Shown here: positions 50,004 to 60,983 of the stretch, in pieces
Layout of the letters: the number at the start of each line of letters is the position of its first letter
Numbering within the stretch: the stretch's first letter is position 1
Assembly: GCF_900110025.1 (NCBI RefSeq)
Contig: NZ_FOCE01000005.1
Location: forward strand, 229,925-293,924
DNA: 64,000 nucleotides
From: Gemmobacter aquatilis
GTDB lineage: Bacteria; Pseudomonadota; Alphaproteobacteria; Rhodobacterales; Rhodobacteraceae
Reading direction: 5' to 3'
The notes under the pieces: generated by a model
Database searches by the model: none
Told to the model about the DNA's origin: nothing
What the model saw: only the letters and a program-made list of their open reading frames with translations
Made by a program: the position numbers and the translations under genes

Positions 50004-50600
50004 ATGCCAGACCGCTACGACATCAACGCCCTGCTCGGATCCCGAATCTGCCACGATCTTATCAGCCCGATCGGCGCCATCGGCAATGGTGTGGAATTGC
50101 TGATCATGGACGGCCTGACCAAAGGCCCCGAGATCACGCTGATCGCCGAAAGCGTCGCCAGCGCCAATGCCCGTATCCGCTTTTTCCGAATCGCCTTCGG
50201 CGCCAGCGGCACCGATCAGCGCATCGGCCGCGCCGAGGTGCAATCCATTCTCGCCGATCTGACCCGCGGGGGCCGCCTGACCATCGACTGGTCCGGCCCC
50301 GCCGATCTGCCCCGGCGCGAGGTGAAGCTGGCCTTCCTGCTGATCCTGTGCCTCGAAACCGCCATGGCCTTCGGGGGCCGCATCACGGTGGAGCACGATG
50401 AATCCCGCTGGCAGATCAATGGCCTGGCCCGCAAGATGAAAGTAGATCCCGCCCTGTGGGAGGTGCTGTCGAACCCCGCAGCCAGCTATCCCATCACCCC
50501 CGCACAGGTGCATTTCGCCCTCCTGCCGGACGAGCTTGCCCGCCAAGGCAGCACGCTGCAGGTGGACATCCAGGAGGGCGAAATCCGGCTCGGCTTCTGA
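50004..50600 (+). CDS. chpT: Histidine phosphotransferase ChpT
   Basis: 198 aa from ATG 50004, with CGGAG upstream. A DHp-like helical hairpin carries the phosphorylated His17 in SRICHDLISPIGAIGNGVELL; a degenerate ATPase-like domain follows (VKLAFLLILCLETAMAFGGRITVEHDE). ChpT passes phosphate from CckA to CtrA and CpdR. In Rhodobacterales this relay controls motility, gene transfer agents and other traits. A CtrA gene is not in the window. Confidence 0.9.
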   Translation: MPDRYDINALLGSRICHDLISPIGAIGNGVELLIMDGLTKGPEITLIAESVASANARIRFFRIAFGASGTDQRIGRAEVQSILADLTRGGRLTIDWSGPADLPRREVKLAFLLILCLETAMAFGGRITVEHDESRWQINGLARKMKVDPALWEVLSNPAASYPITPAQVHFALLPDELARQGSTLQVDIQEGEIRLGF

Positions 50601-50608
50601 ACCGGGCG

Positions 50609-51865
50609 TTACGCCCGGCAGGTGCCATCGCCGGTGACCAGATATTTGAAGCTGGTCAACTGCTCCGCCCCCACCGGCCCGCGCGCGTGCATCTTGCCAG
50701 TGGCAATGCCGATCTCGGCCCCCATGCCAAACTCGCCACCATCGGCAAACTGGGTCGAGGCGTTGCGCATCATGATCGCCGAATCCAGCCGCTGGAAAAA
50801 GCGCGCGGCGGTGGCGTCATTCTCGGTCAGGATGCTTTCGGTATGGCTGCTGCCATAGCGGCGGATATGCGCAATTGCGCCATCCACGCCATCCACCAGC
50901 TTGGCCGCGATGATCATGTCCAGAAATTCCCGCCCGAAATCATCGGGTTGCGCAGAGACCGTGCCGGGGATCTGCGCCAGTTCGCCTTCGGCCCGCACCT
51001 CGACACCCGCCGCCAGCAGATCCTCGATCAGCACCGCGCCATGCTTGGCATAGAACGCCCGGTCGATCAGCAGACATTCCGCCGACCCGCAGATGCCGGT
51101 GCGTCGCGTCTTGGCGTTCAACACCACACGCCGCGCCTTTTCCAGATCGGCATCGCCATCGGCATAAACGTGGCAGATGCCCTCCAGATGCGCGAAAACC
51201 GGCACCCGCGCCTCGGCCTGCACCAGCCCCACCAAGCCTTTGCCGCCGCGCGGCACGATCACGTCGATGAACTCCACCGCCTGCAACATGGCCGAAACCG
51301 CCGCCCGGTCGCGCGTCGGCACAAGCTGAATCGCCGCCTCCGGCAAGCCCGCCGCACGCAACCCTTCCACCATGCAGCCATGGATTGCGGTCGAGGAATG
51401 AAAGCTTTCCGACCCGCCGCGCAGGATCACCGCATTGCCCGCCTTCAGGCACAGCGCCCCGGCATCCGCCGTCACATTCGGGCGGCTTTCATAGATCACG
51501 CCGATCACCCCCAGGGGCGTCGCGACACGCTGGATATGCAGCCCCGTCGGCTGGTCCCATTCCGCCAGCACCCGCCCCACCGGATCGGGCTGCGCCGCAA
51601 TCGCGCGCAAGCCGTCCACGATCCCGGCAATCCGCCCGGCATCCAGCGTCAGGCGGTCCATCATCGCCGGGCTCAGCCCCTTGGCCGCGCCGAACGCCAT
51701 ATCCTGCGCATTGGCGGCAATGATCTCGGCCTGCCGCGCCTCCACCGCCCGCGCCGCCGCCTCCAGCGCCGCCTGTTTGGCCTCGGCTGGCGCAAAGGCA
51801 AGCTCCGCCGCCGCTGCCCGGGCCGCAACCCCGATCTTGCGCATCAGCTTGCTTACATCTTCCAT
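50609..51865 (-). CDS. proA: Glutamate-5-semialdehyde dehydrogenase (gamma-glutamyl phosphate reductase)
   Basis: 418 aa. Second step of proline synthesis, NADPH-dependent reduction of gamma-glutamyl phosphate. Motifs: [34 protein letters not shown], the catalytic Cys region [13 protein letters not shown] and [28 protein letters not shown], typical of ProA. It lies 65 bases after proB, with a dispersed repeat in the gap. Confidence 0.96.
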   Translation of the reverse strand: MEDVSKLMRKIGVAARAAAAELAFAPAEAKQAALEAAARAVEARQAEIIAANAQDMAFGAAKGLSPAMMDRLTLDAGRIAGIVDGLRAIAAQPDPVGRVLAEWDQPTGLHIQRVATPLGVIGVIYESRPNVTADAGALCLKAGNAVILRGGSESFHSSTAIHGCMVEGLRAAGLPEAAIQLVPTRDRAAVSAMLQAVEFIDVIVPRGGKGLVGLVQAEARVPVFAHLEGICHVYADGDADLEKARRVVLNAKTRRTGICGSAECLLIDRAFYAKHGAVLIEDLLAAGVEVRAEGELAQIPGTVSAQPDDFGREFLDMIIAAKLVDGVDGAIAHIRRYGSSHTESILTENDATAARFFQRLDSAIMMRNASTQFADGGEFGMGAEIGIATGKMHARGPVGAEQLTSFKYLVTGDGTCRA

Positions 51866-51875
51866 CCCGAAAGCC

Positions 51876-51912
51876 CCTTCATCCTGGCTAAAATACTCCG
51901 GGGGTCCGGGGG
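51876..51912. repeat. Dispersed intergenic element, family A single copy
   Basis: Reads CCTTCATCCTGG, CTAAAATACTCC, GGGGGTCCGGGGG, close to the right arm of the inverted pair at 24383-24467. It overlaps a further GC hairpin (CCGGGGGC / GCCCCCGG, 51906-51923). It lies in the proB-proA gap. Confidence 0.75.
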
Positions 51913-51930
51913 CTGGCCCCCGGTCCGCCG

Positions 51931-54164
<2,234 letters not shown>

Positions 54165-54671
54165 TTAGGGGTGTGGTCGCGGATCAAGCCGCAGTTCCAG
54201 GAAGATCAGGTCCAGCCAGCGGCCGAATTTCTGGCCAACCTCGCGCATATGGGCGGATTGGGTGAAGCCCAGCTTGCGGTGCAACGCCAGCGACACGGTG
54301 TTTTCCGAGGTGATGCCCGCCACCATCACATGCTTGCCCAAAGCGCGCGCCCGATCCATCAGCACCTGCATCAGCTGGCGCGACAGACCCTGCCCGCGTG
54401 CGTCGGCGTGAACGTAGATCGAGTGTTCCACCGTGGCGCGGAACCCGTCAAACGGGCGCCAGTCGCCGAAACTGGCGTAGCCCAGCACCCGGTCGCCCGC
54501 CACCGCCACCAGCACCGGATAGCCCATCGCCTGCCGCGCCTGCATCCATGCGACACGGTTCGCCGCATCCACTTCGCCCTCGTTCAGGATGGCGGTCGTG
54601 TGGCGCACGGCGTCGTTGTAGATTTCGGCGATGCCAGCGGCATCTGCGGGGCCCGCGTCGCGGATCTGCAT
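54165..54671 (-). CDS. GNAT acetyltransferase, phosphinothricin/methionine sulfoximine type
   Basis: 168 aa from ATG 54671, with GAGGAG five bases upstream. It follows the Pat/MnaT group: IRDAGPADAAGIAEIYNDAVRHTTA, GYASFGDWRPFDGFRATVEHSIYVHADARGQGLSRQLMQ (acetyl-CoA site) and MVAGITSENTVSLALHRKLGF. Such enzymes acetylate methionine sulfone/sulfoximine or phosphinothricin. Confidence 0.85.
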   Translation of the reverse strand: MQIRDAGPADAAGIAEIYNDAVRHTTAILNEGEVDAANRVAWMQARQAMGYPVLVAVAGDRVLGYASFGDWRPFDGFRATVEHSIYVHADARGQGLSRQLMQVLMDRARALGKHVMVAGITSENTVSLALHRKLGFTQSAHMREVGQKFGRWLDLIFLELRLDPRPHP

Positions 54672-54686
54672 GGTCACTCCTCGTGC

Positions 54687-54710
54687 GGGCGGGGCTTTGG
54701 GGCCCCGCCC
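54687..54710 (-). terminator. Stem-loop between the two GNAT genes
   Basis: Stem GGGCGGGGC / GCCCCGCCC with a 6-base loop. It follows the 54717-55313 gene on the minus strand. No long U run, so efficiency is uncertain. Confidence 0.5.
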
Positions 54711-54716
54711 GGCTGT

Positions 54717-55313
54717 TCAGTCCAGCTTGCGGATATAGGTCCAGGTCGGCACGCAGGCATTGCGCGCCACGCTGAAGGTTTCGGCGTCGCCCAGATACTG
54801 GAAGCCCGCATTGGTCAGCACACGGGCAGACCCCGGATTGTCCTGAAACACCTCGGCAAAGATCGTGCGGTTGCCCTGCGGATTGGCCGCGATCAGCGCC
54901 CGCACCGCCTCGGACGCGAAGCCGGTGTTCCAGAAGGCAGGGGCGACCCAATAGCCGATTTCGCTTTGTCCCCGGTCATATTTGCTTTCGTCCATGCGCT
55001 TCAGGCTGATGACGCCCAGCACTTCGGCCAGCCCGTGGGCCGATCCGTCCAGCACCCAGACATCCTCACCGCCCTTGCCGCTCATGGCGCGGGTCACGAA
55101 GGCCTCGGCCGCGCCCGGCGGCAGCGGATGAGGGATGGAGCGGGTGGCCTCGGCCACGCGGCGGTCGCCCGCATACATGGCAAACAGCCCGGAATCGGAT
55201 TTGCGGACCGGACGCAGCGTGAACCGCCCCGCACCGATAACTCCGTCGGTCATCTGGCCAAAGCCCGCGATCCCGGCGAAATCCTGATCCTTTGCAATCA
55301 CGTCCAGCTTCAT
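54717..55313 (-). CDS. GNAT acetyltransferase (RimJ/RimL-like)
   Basis: 198 aa from ATG 55313 (MKLDVIAKDQDFAGIAGFGQMTD), with AAGGAGGG upstream. RimJ/RimL pattern: FTLRPVRKSDSGLFAMYAGDRRVAEATRSIPHPLP, EIGYWVAPAFWNTGFASEAVRALI and AEVFQDNPGSARVLTNAGFQYLG. It probably acetylates a protein N-terminus or a small molecule. Linked to the ribosomal protein genes upstream. Confidence 0.85.
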   Translation of the reverse strand: MKLDVIAKDQDFAGIAGFGQMTDGVIGAGRFTLRPVRKSDSGLFAMYAGDRRVAEATRSIPHPLPPGAAEAFVTRAMSGKGGEDVWVLDGSAHGLAEVLGVISLKRMDESKYDRGQSEIGYWVAPAFWNTGFASEAVRALIAANPQGNRTIFAEVFQDNPGSARVLTNAGFQYLGDAETFSVARNACVPTWTYIRKLD

Positions 55314-55445
55314 CGCTTCCCTCCTTCGAAGCGCGTCGGGTGCGGCACGCCGCCCCCTGCACGAATACTCATCTCCCCGCCCTTCCGAGGTGGGGTCAAC
55401 CCCCGCGCGAGGCAAGGGATCTCCTTCGCTTCACGCGGTTTTGCC

Positions 55446-55500
55446 CCGCATTTCCGCCCGTTTGAGGGCAAAAATGCGGAAAGGGGCCGACCTTTCGGCC
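55446..55500 (-). terminator. Terminator region of rplU-rpmA
   Basis: Two stems: a longer one pairing CCGCATTT with AAATGCGG around inner GGGC/GCCC pairs, and a short one GGCCGA-CCTT-TCGGCC (55485-55500). It lies 37 bases after the rpmA stop. Confidence 0.6.
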
Positions 55501-55536
55501 GACCCCCGTATTACATTCCAGATGTAACGGTTCGGC

Positions 55537-55806
55537 TTACTCGGCCGCCTCCGCAACCGGGAGGACCGAAATGAAGGTGCGCCCCTTGAGGCCCTTCTTG
55601 AACGAAACCTTGCCATCGACGGTGGCGAAAATGGTGTGATCCACACCCATGCCAACGCCATTGCCCGGGAAGAAGGTCGTGCCGCGCTGACGCACGATGA
55701 TGTTGCCCGGAATGGCGGCCTGGCCACCATAGAGCTTCACACCAAGACGACGACCAGCCGAGTCGCGACCGTTGCGGGACGAACCGCCTGCCTTTTTATG
55801 TGCCAT
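55537..55806 (-). CDS. rpmA: 50S ribosomal protein L27
   Basis: 89 aa, [29 protein letters not shown] onward, the standard L27 sequence with its N-terminal tail that reaches the peptidyl transferase centre. It starts without the cleavable extension seen in Firmicutes. It follows rplU by 13 bases. Confidence 0.98.
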   Translation of the reverse strand: MAHKKAGGSSRNGRDSAGRRLGVKLYGGQAAIPGNIIVRQRGTTFFPGNGVGMGVDHTIFATVDGKVSFKKGLKGRTFISVLPVAEAAE

Positions 55807-55819
55807 GGGAAGTTACTCC

Positions 55820-56227
55820 TTATTCAGCAGCAGTGGCGGCAACGCCACCATTGTGAGCGGCACGACGTGCATCGGCAGTGCCGGTTGCAGCCAGAACACC
55901 CGTCGCATCGGCGCCCGAAGCCAGAACTTCGGTCACGCGCAGCAGGGTCAGTTGCTGACGGTGGCCCTTGGTACGCTGCGAGCTGTGCTTGCGGCGACGC
56001 TTGACGTAGTGGATGACCTTGTCGGCCTTGATCTGGGCGATCACTTCGGCCTGAACGGCCGCACCGGCAACCGTCGGCACGCCAACGGTGACGGTCTCGC
56101 CACCCACCATGAGGATTTCGTTGAACTGGACTTTGTCGCCAGCATTGGCTGCAAGTTTCTCAACGCGCAGGATGTCACCAGCCTGCACCTTGTATTGCTT
56201 GCCGCCCGTCTTGAGGACCGCGAACAT
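55820..56227 (-). CDS. rplU: 50S ribosomal protein L21
   Basis: 135 aa from ATG 56227 (MFAVLKTGGKQYKVQAGDILRVEKL). The L21 core ends near YVKRRRKHSSQRTKGHRQQLTLLRVTEVL. About 30 residues of Ala/Gly-rich sequence follow, an extension beyond the 103-aa E. coli form that is common in alphaproteobacteria. First gene of the rplU-rpmA unit; the promoter should lie in 56228-56495. Confidence 0.97.
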   Translation of the reverse strand: MFAVLKTGGKQYKVQAGDILRVEKLAANAGDKVQFNEILMVGGETVTVGVPTVAGAAVQAEVIAQIKADKVIHYVKRRRKHSSQRTKGHRQQLTLLRVTEVLASGADATGVLAATGTADARRAAHNGGVAATAAE

Positions 56228-56495
56228 GGGTCTTTCCTTCCAAGGTTTCCGCATCCTGTGGCCCCTTACCGGAGTTCGTGGGTTTCCCCGCCTCGGACAG
56301 CGCGCCCCATTCGGGACGATATGAATAGAAATATCCCGGACAGACTCGGCGCCTATCCGGGATGCGCGCTTATCGGGGATCGGGTGCGCCCTGTCAAGCG
56401 CCTGTGAACGGTCGCACCCGCCTGCCCTGAACGGGTGATTGCATGGCGCCGGGCAAGCGCTACACTCCTCTCCGTTTCCCTGAGAGGTCTTGATC

Positions 56496-57155
56496 TTGCG
56501 CGCCCTTTGCCTTGCCCTGCTGGCCCTTGCCTGCCCCGCCCATGCCGCCGATTGCCCCGGCGCCGATGCCGCCACCTATGGCCTGAGTGTGAAAACCCAG
56601 AACGGCGACACATGGAGTTTCGGGGCGCAACTGGGCTCCGATGGCATCTCGGCCGGGATCGAGGGCCAAGGCCATGGCACGCCACTTTCCGGCTACAGCA
56701 TTTCCGAGGGCTACAAGATCTTCGCCCTGTCCGAGCCCCTCGCCCGCCGCATCGCCGGGCCTGAAGTTCTGGCCGACAAGCGCGCGGTCTTTGCCAGTTT
56801 GGAAATCACCGGGCGCGGCGCCCCTGCAACCCCGAACCCCGGCACCTTCTGGACCGGCAAGGGCAAGATCGAGGTCTCTGCCCAGCAGCAGAACTGGACC
56901 ACAATCCCGGTCGCCACTCTGCCGGTGCAGATGCGTTACGACTATCTGCCGCTGCAAGACGTGGTGATTTCGGGCTGCCCTTACACGGTGATGCCGATCG
57001 AATATCGGGTGACCGGCGCCGATGGCGAAGTGCTGGTGAAGCGGCGGATGATCTATTTCCCGCTGATGGATCTGGCGGTGATCACCCGCTGGGGGCCCGA
57101 TGCCGAAGGGCCGGAACGCAAGACCGGCATCACCGGCCTCGGCTACGACAATTAG
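56496..57155 (+). CDS. Exported protein of unknown function
   Basis: 219 aa from a TTG start at 56496 (LRALCLALLALACPAHA), eight bases after GAGAGG; TTG 56490 is an alternative. A clear signal peptide ends at AHA-ADCPG. The mature part is beta-rich (TWSFGAQLGSDGISAGIEG, VSAQQQNWTTIPVATLPVQMRYDYLPL, VEYRVTGADG-like) with two cysteines (ADCPGAD, SGCPYTV) likely to form a disulfide. I do not recognise the family. Confidence 0.75.
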   Translation: MRALCLALLALACPAHAADCPGADAATYGLSVKTQNGDTWSFGAQLGSDGISAGIEGQGHGTPLSGYSISEGYKIFALSEPLARRIAGPEVLADKRAVFASLEITGRGAPATPNPGTFWTGKGKIEVSAQQQNWTTIPVATLPVQMRYDYLPLQDVVISGCPYTVMPIEYRVTGADGEVLVKRRMIYFPLMDLAVITRWGPDAEGPERKTGITGLGYDN

Positions 57156-57164
57156 CGCGGCGCG

Positions 57165-58061
57165 TCAGATATCCTCGCCCAGCATCTGCCGCGCCGCCGC
57201 CCGGCCCAGCTCTGCGCTGATCCGCACGAAAAGCGCGTCAAAGGCGGCAAACACTGCCGCATTCAACTGCCGCCCCTCGGGCGTGGCGGAAAAATCGGTA
57301 TAGGCCTGCAATTCCTCATCCGACAGCGGGCCATAGGCGAGCGACAGATAGGGCCAGAGCCAGTCTTCCGTCTCTTGCCGCACATCGGCTTCCTGCGCCC
57401 AGACTTCGGCCAGCATGTCGTCTTCGGTCATCGCCGTATCGAAGGCCCCGCCCTGCGACAACCCGCGATAGAAGGCGAGATTGGCGTTCAGCGCGCCCAT
57501 CACATTCATCTCGATCAGGTCATTGGTGGTGGCAAAGCGGCTGAGCGCCTCGAACCGTGGCGTGCTGTCGGCCTGCATCTGCCGTGCGGCCTCTTGTGCC
57601 GCCGTTTCGGTGGCATCGTCCAGCAGGGCGCGCCGCGCCTCCAGCTCCAGCGCCAGGATCTTCTGGCCGCGCGCATCGCCAAAAAACGCCTGCGCCTCCA
57701 CCACAACGCCCGGCGCCCCGGCCAATGCCTGGACCAGCGCCGCATCGAATTCGGCCCGCATCCGGCTCTGATCATAGATCCGCGCCACAGCGGCATCCCA
57801 GCCCGGCCCGCCCTTGCCCGCGAACATCTCGTCGCGCAGCGTGGCACCGTATTCGACGCCCTCCTGCCGCATGACCTCGATCACGCCGCCGATCTGCAGC
57901 GTTTCGGCCAGCCGCAACACCTGCGCCTCGGCACCTGCGCCCGGCACGGCAGGCCGCACCACCGGCGGGGCAGTTTCGGCCCGTGCCGGTATCCCTGCCC
58001 CGGCTGACACCAGCAGCGCGGCAAGCGCAAGATGCAGGAAATTCCGCTGGGCCATTCGCAT
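57165..58061 (-). CDS. DUF2059 exported protein
   Basis: 298 aa (or 296 from the second Met at 58055). A signal peptide ends near ARA-ETAPP. The rest is alpha-helical and acidic, with LRLAETLQIGGVIEVMRQEGVEYG near the start and the DUF2059-like ending LSDEELQAYTDFSATPEGRQLNAAVFAAFDALF. DUF2059 proteins are periplasmic with unknown function. It ends nine bases from the convergent unknown exported gene. Confidence 0.75.
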   Translation of the reverse strand: MRMAQRNFLHLALAALLVSAGAGIPARAETAPPVVRPAVPGAGAEAQVLRLAETLQIGGVIEVMRQEGVEYGATLRDEMFAGKGGPGWDAAVARIYDQSRMRAEFDAALVQALAGAPGVVVEAQAFFGDARGQKILALELEARRALLDDATETAAQEAARQMQADSTPRFEALSRFATTNDLIEMNVMGALNANLAFYRGLSQGGAFDTAMTEDDMLAEVWAQEADVRQETEDWLWPYLSLAYGPLSDEELQAYTDFSATPEGRQLNAAVFAAFDALFVRISAELGRAAARQMLGEDI

Positions 58062-58299
58062 ATCCTCTCACACTAGCCGCGTCGCATCGCAGCCTGCCCT
58101 CTGAGCTAATGCCTGCCGCGCCCCTTGCCAAGCACCGCCACCGCCCTGCCCGCATCCGGGCGCGCACAGTCGTGTGAATTAAGTCGCATCCAGAACGGTT
58201 CGCCGCGCATGTCACAAACTCGCAAGAAAGTCGCACAGGGGGGGTTGCAACCCCCCGGAAGCTTCGCTAAATCCCCGCCTCACGAAGACCCACTGACGC

Positions 58300-58389
58300 G
58301 GAGAGGTGGCAGAGTGGTCGAATGCGGCGGTCTCGAAAACCGTTGTCGGTTTGCGCCGACCCAGGGTTCGAATCCCTGTCTCTCCGCCA
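58300..58389 (+). tRNA. tRNA-Ser (anticodon CGA)
   Basis: 90 nt, class II with a long variable arm. Acceptor GGAGAGG pairs with TCTCTCC, followed by G and an encoded CCA. D-arm region TGGCAGAGTGGTCGAATGC; anticodon loop CTCGAAA with CGA; T-arm CAGGGTTCGAATCCCTG. It reads TCG codons. Its 3' end is followed 139 bases later by an integrase, so it is the likely attachment site of the element to its right. Confidence 0.96.
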
Positions 58390-58528
58390 TTCACAATTAG
58401 TTGATGACAGTTAAGCCCTTGATTTCTAAGGGAAACACTGGACCATTAGCTGCTTGGGCGCAAAACCTGCTATACATTTTGCATTACAATCTGTGTTACA
58501 CTGCCTAGGAACTCCCGGGGGCAGGCAC

Positions 58529-59821
58529 ATGGCGATCACAACGCGCGACGGTTCGGTGAAGGGAACGCTCTACCTCTACAAGCGGGTGCCTAAGCGCTAC
58601 TCATCGGTGGAGCCGCGAACCTTCGTCTGGATCAGCCTGCATACGGATTCCCCTTCGGTCGCCAAGACCAAGGAAGCGGCAACGTGGGAACAGATGACCG
58701 CCGCATGGGAAGCGAAACTGGCGGGTGACACCACCGATGCGGAACAGCGCTTCGCCGCCGCCCGTGATCTGGCCGAAGCGCGGGGCTTTCGTTACATGCG
58801 GGCCGATCAGGTGGCGAAGTTGCCAGTGCAGGAACTGCGCGACAGGTTCGCCGCCGTGCCCGGCTTCAAAGATCAGCCTGACAGCCCAGACATGCTGGAA
58901 GCGGCGGCCCTGCTTGGGGGCGCCAAAGAACCGCCCCTGACGGTCAGCAAGGCTCTGGAACTTTACTGGACGCTGGCCAAGGATAAGACCCTTGGTAAGT
59001 CAGAGGATCAGCTTCGGCGCTGGAAGAACCCGCGCATCAAGGCGGTGAAGAATTTCGTCGCGGTGGTCGGTGACAAGGCCATGAAGGACATTACCGGCGA
59101 TGACATGCTGGATTTCCGCAACTGGTGGATGGAACGGCTGGAAGAGGAAGACTTGACGCCGAACAGTGCGAACAAGGATCTCATCCACCTTGGCGACATT
59201 CTGAAAACCGTGAACCGCATGAAGCGCCTCGGGCTGGTGCTGCCTCTGACTGATCTTTCCTTCAAGGAAGCTGACGCGAAGAAACGCCCGCCCTTCACTG
59301 CAAAGTGGATCAGGGAAAAGCTGATGGCACCGGGAGGGCTGGACGGGCTGAACCCCGAGGCTAGGGCGATCTTGCTTGTCATGGTGAACACCGGCTGCCG
59401 CCCCTCTGAACTGGCCGCGCTGACGGCGAACACGATCCGGCTGGATCACAATGTTCCGCACATTGCGATTGAACCCGAAGGACGGCAGGTCAAGAGCAAG
59501 TATGCCAAGCGCACAATCCCCCTGCTTGGCGTGTCGCTGGAAGCGCTGCGGGCCTTCCCCGAGGGGTTTCCGCGTTACCGGGAAAGCAGCGCCAGCCTGT
59601 CAGCGACGGTGAACAAGTTCCTGCGGGAAAACGGCCTGATGGAAAGCGACGATCACACGCTCTATTCGCTGCGCCATGCGTTTGAAGACCGCATGCTGGC
59701 GGCAGGCATTGATGACCGGATCAGGCGCGATCTGTTCGGCCACCGGCTGACACGCGAACGCTATGGCGATGGGGCGACGCTGGAGCAGAAACAACAGTTG
59801 CTTCAAGCCGCCGCCCTGTGA
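58529..59821 (+). CDS. Tyrosine-type site-specific integrase
   Basis: 430 aa from ATG 58529 (MAITTRDGSVKGTLYLYKRVPKRY). An N-terminal arm-type and a core-binding domain (PLTVSKALELYWTLAKDKTLGKSEDQ) precede the catalytic domain: Arg291 in TGCRPSEL, Lys in KSKYAKRTIPL, YSLRHAF (Arg382; the first His of HxxR is Tyr, a known variant), His405 in GHRLTRERYG and Tyr412 as nucleophile. It integrates the element at the tRNA 3' end. Confidence 0.92.
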   Translation: MAITTRDGSVKGTLYLYKRVPKRYSSVEPRTFVWISLHTDSPSVAKTKEAATWEQMTAAWEAKLAGDTTDAEQRFAAARDLAEARGFRYMRADQVAKLPVQELRDRFAAVPGFKDQPDSPDMLEAAALLGGAKEPPLTVSKALELYWTLAKDKTLGKSEDQLRRWKNPRIKAVKNFVAVVGDKAMKDITGDDMLDFRNWWMERLEEEDLTPNSANKDLIHLGDILKTVNRMKRLGLVLPLTDLSFKEADAKKRPPFTAKWIREKLMAPGGLDGLNPEARAILLVMVNTGCRPSELAALTANTIRLDHNVPHIAIEPEGRQVKSKYAKRTIPLLGVSLEALRAFPEGFPRYRESSASLSATVNKFLRENGLMESDDHTLYSLRHAFEDRMLAAGIDDRIRRDLFGHRLTRERYGDGATLEQKQQLLQAAAL

Positions 59822-59991
59822 CGGGCCGCAATGGCGCGGGCGCGGCTGACTGCATCATTCTTGGCTTCATAGGCCGCCAGTTCGTGTTCGATGCGCTCAA
59901 AGACCGGCAGATAGACCGGATCGGCCACGACAAGCGCGGCGGCCATACGGTGCATCTTGTGCAGGTCGGACAGGGTGACGGGGGCTGACAT
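59803..59991 (-). CDS. Small hypothetical protein next to the integrase
   Basis: 62 aa from ATG 59991 (MSAPVTLSDLHKMHRMAAALVVADPVYLPVFERIEHELAAYEAKNDAVSRARAIAARHRAAA). Helical, charged. Its end overlaps the integrase end by 19 bases in the opposite direction. No recognised domain; an excisionase role is possible by position but the sequence does not show it. Confidence 0.5.
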   Translation of the reverse strand: MSAPVTLSDLHKMHRMAAALVVADPVYLPVFERIEHELAAYEAKNDAVSRARAIAARHRAAA

Positions 59992-60064
59992 GGGCAAAAC
60001 TCGGGTTGTTACCCCAAGTCTTTAGTGTCACTGTCAGAATCTGTTCGCTGGGATGGAAAGAAAA

Positions 60065-60086
60065 GGGCGAGGCTTTCGCCCCGCCC
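60065..60086 (-). terminator. Rho-independent terminator without an obvious gene
   Basis: Nine-pair stem with one G-T pair that only works on the minus strand, GAAA loop, then TTTTCTTT. No protein gene ends just before it. Confidence 0.65.
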
Positions 60087-60294
60087 TTACCGTTCCTCGG
60101 GCTGCACGGTCCAGCCCCGGCACCGCGCAGCTAGGAGTCAGCCGCCGTGCCATGTCGGGGTTGATGGGTGTGAATAGACCCGCGCACTTTCCGACTGATC
60201 GCAACGCTTTCGGCTTCGGAGTAGCCCGGCGCGTCAACCGCATACCTATTGATACGCGTGGGCCGGGGAATGTCGTTTGGGATGGAAAGAAAAA

Positions 60295-60316
60295 CGGGCG
60301 CCAGTGAAGGCGCCCG
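60295..60316 (-). terminator. Terminator of the small-gene operon of the island
   Basis: Stem CGGGCGCC / GGCGCCCG with 6-base loop and TTTTTCTTT on the minus strand, 13 bases after the 60329 stop. Confidence 0.8.
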
Positions 60317-60328
60317 CTTGGGTGATGG

Positions 60329-60529
60329 TCAGGCCGCCTCGCCTTCCTCGATCACAGGTTCAGATTGACCACCGCGATAGACGGCGAAGAAGTCAGTGAC
60401 ACACTGGACAGCGGCCATGCGGACCAGTTCTTCTTTCTGGTCAATCGGCGTTTCCGCGTGGATGTCGAACCCGACAGGGATAGACAGACCGCAGAACTGA
60501 ATGGTCACAGTGCCGTTGTAGATCATCAT
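60329..60529 (-). CDS. Small hypothetical protein of the island
   Basis: 66 aa, MMIYNGTVTIQFCGLSIPVGFDIHAETPIDQKEELVRMAAVQ..., beta-strand then helix. Its start overlaps the stop of the upstream gene by ATGA. No family recognised; probably an accessory protein of the element. Confidence 0.6.
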   Translation of the reverse strand: MMIYNGTVTIQFCGLSIPVGFDIHAETPIDQKEELVRMAAVQCVTDFFAVYRGGQSEPVIEEGEAA

Positions 60530-60870
60530 GCCACCTCGCCTTTCAGACCGGCGCGGGTTTCGTCGATCATTTCGCCCACAATGAGTGTCAGATCGGGGTA
60601 GCCATCGCGGTCGTGGATCGTCACCTTAACCCTATCGCTACCACGAAGGTGCCGGGCGATCACCGTGCCTTCTGTGGTTCCGGCAAATGCCTCAACCAAA
60701 AAATAAGGCGAGTTGCGTTCATCCACTTCGTCAATGACGAAGTCGGGATCATCGCAGCCTTCATCATCGGAACCTTGAATCTGACTGAGCCAGCGATAGA
60801 AGTAGTCACGGTTCATCGTGATCGTGACGGGCGTTGCCGCCGAAGCGGTGTTACTGTAGGCTTTAGACAT
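60526..60870 (-). CDS. Hypothetical acidic protein of the island
   Basis: 114 aa from ATG 60870 (MSKAYSNTASAATPVTITMNRDYFYRWLSQIQGSDDEGCDD), with GGAG nine bases upstream. Middle part VIDEVDERNSPYFLVEAFAGTTEGTVIARHLRGSDRVKVTIHDRDGYPDL. Strongly acidic, as DNA-mimic anti-restriction proteins are, but no specific motif proves that. Coupled with the 60329 gene. Confidence 0.6.
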   Translation of the reverse strand: MSKAYSNTASAATPVTITMNRDYFYRWLSQIQGSDDEGCDDPDFVIDEVDERNSPYFLVEAFAGTTEGTVIARHLRGSDRVKVTIHDRDGYPDLTLIVGEMIDETRAGLKGEVA

Positions 60871-60983
60871 GATGACACTCCGTTCATCGGGGTATCTGCT
60901 ACGGCAAGAGCGTGTGAGTTTGGCGACTGGCGCTCTTGCCGATACTACTGAACCGGACGCAGGATGACGGTTCAGGGCTACTT

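Larger units (their letters stand above)
60000..60328. other. Gene-poor stretch with two minus-strand terminators
   Basis: No convincing protein gene. Terminator 1: stem CGGGCGCC / GGCGCCCG (60295-60316), followed on the minus strand by a T-rich run, ends the gene at 60329. Terminator 2: GGGCGGGGC / GCCTCGCCC as read on the minus strand (60065-60086, loop GAAA) with TTTTCTTT after it. Both share the tail GGGATGGAAAGAAAA (plus strand). About 200 bases between them could be a separate small RNA. Confidence 0.5.

Noticed and set aside
58212..58394. Minus-strand frame across the tRNA-Ser gene
   Set aside because: It is the reverse complement of the tRNA and its flank (the familiar GETGIRTLG false peptide).
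60034..60243. Minus-strand 69-codon frame in the island
   Set aside because: A rho-independent terminator at 60065-60086 lies inside it; composition is Arg/Pro-rich with no ribosome site.
60053..60307. Plus-strand 84-codon frame in the island
   Set aside because: It runs through both terminators and has the Arg/Pro/Gly composition of chance frames.
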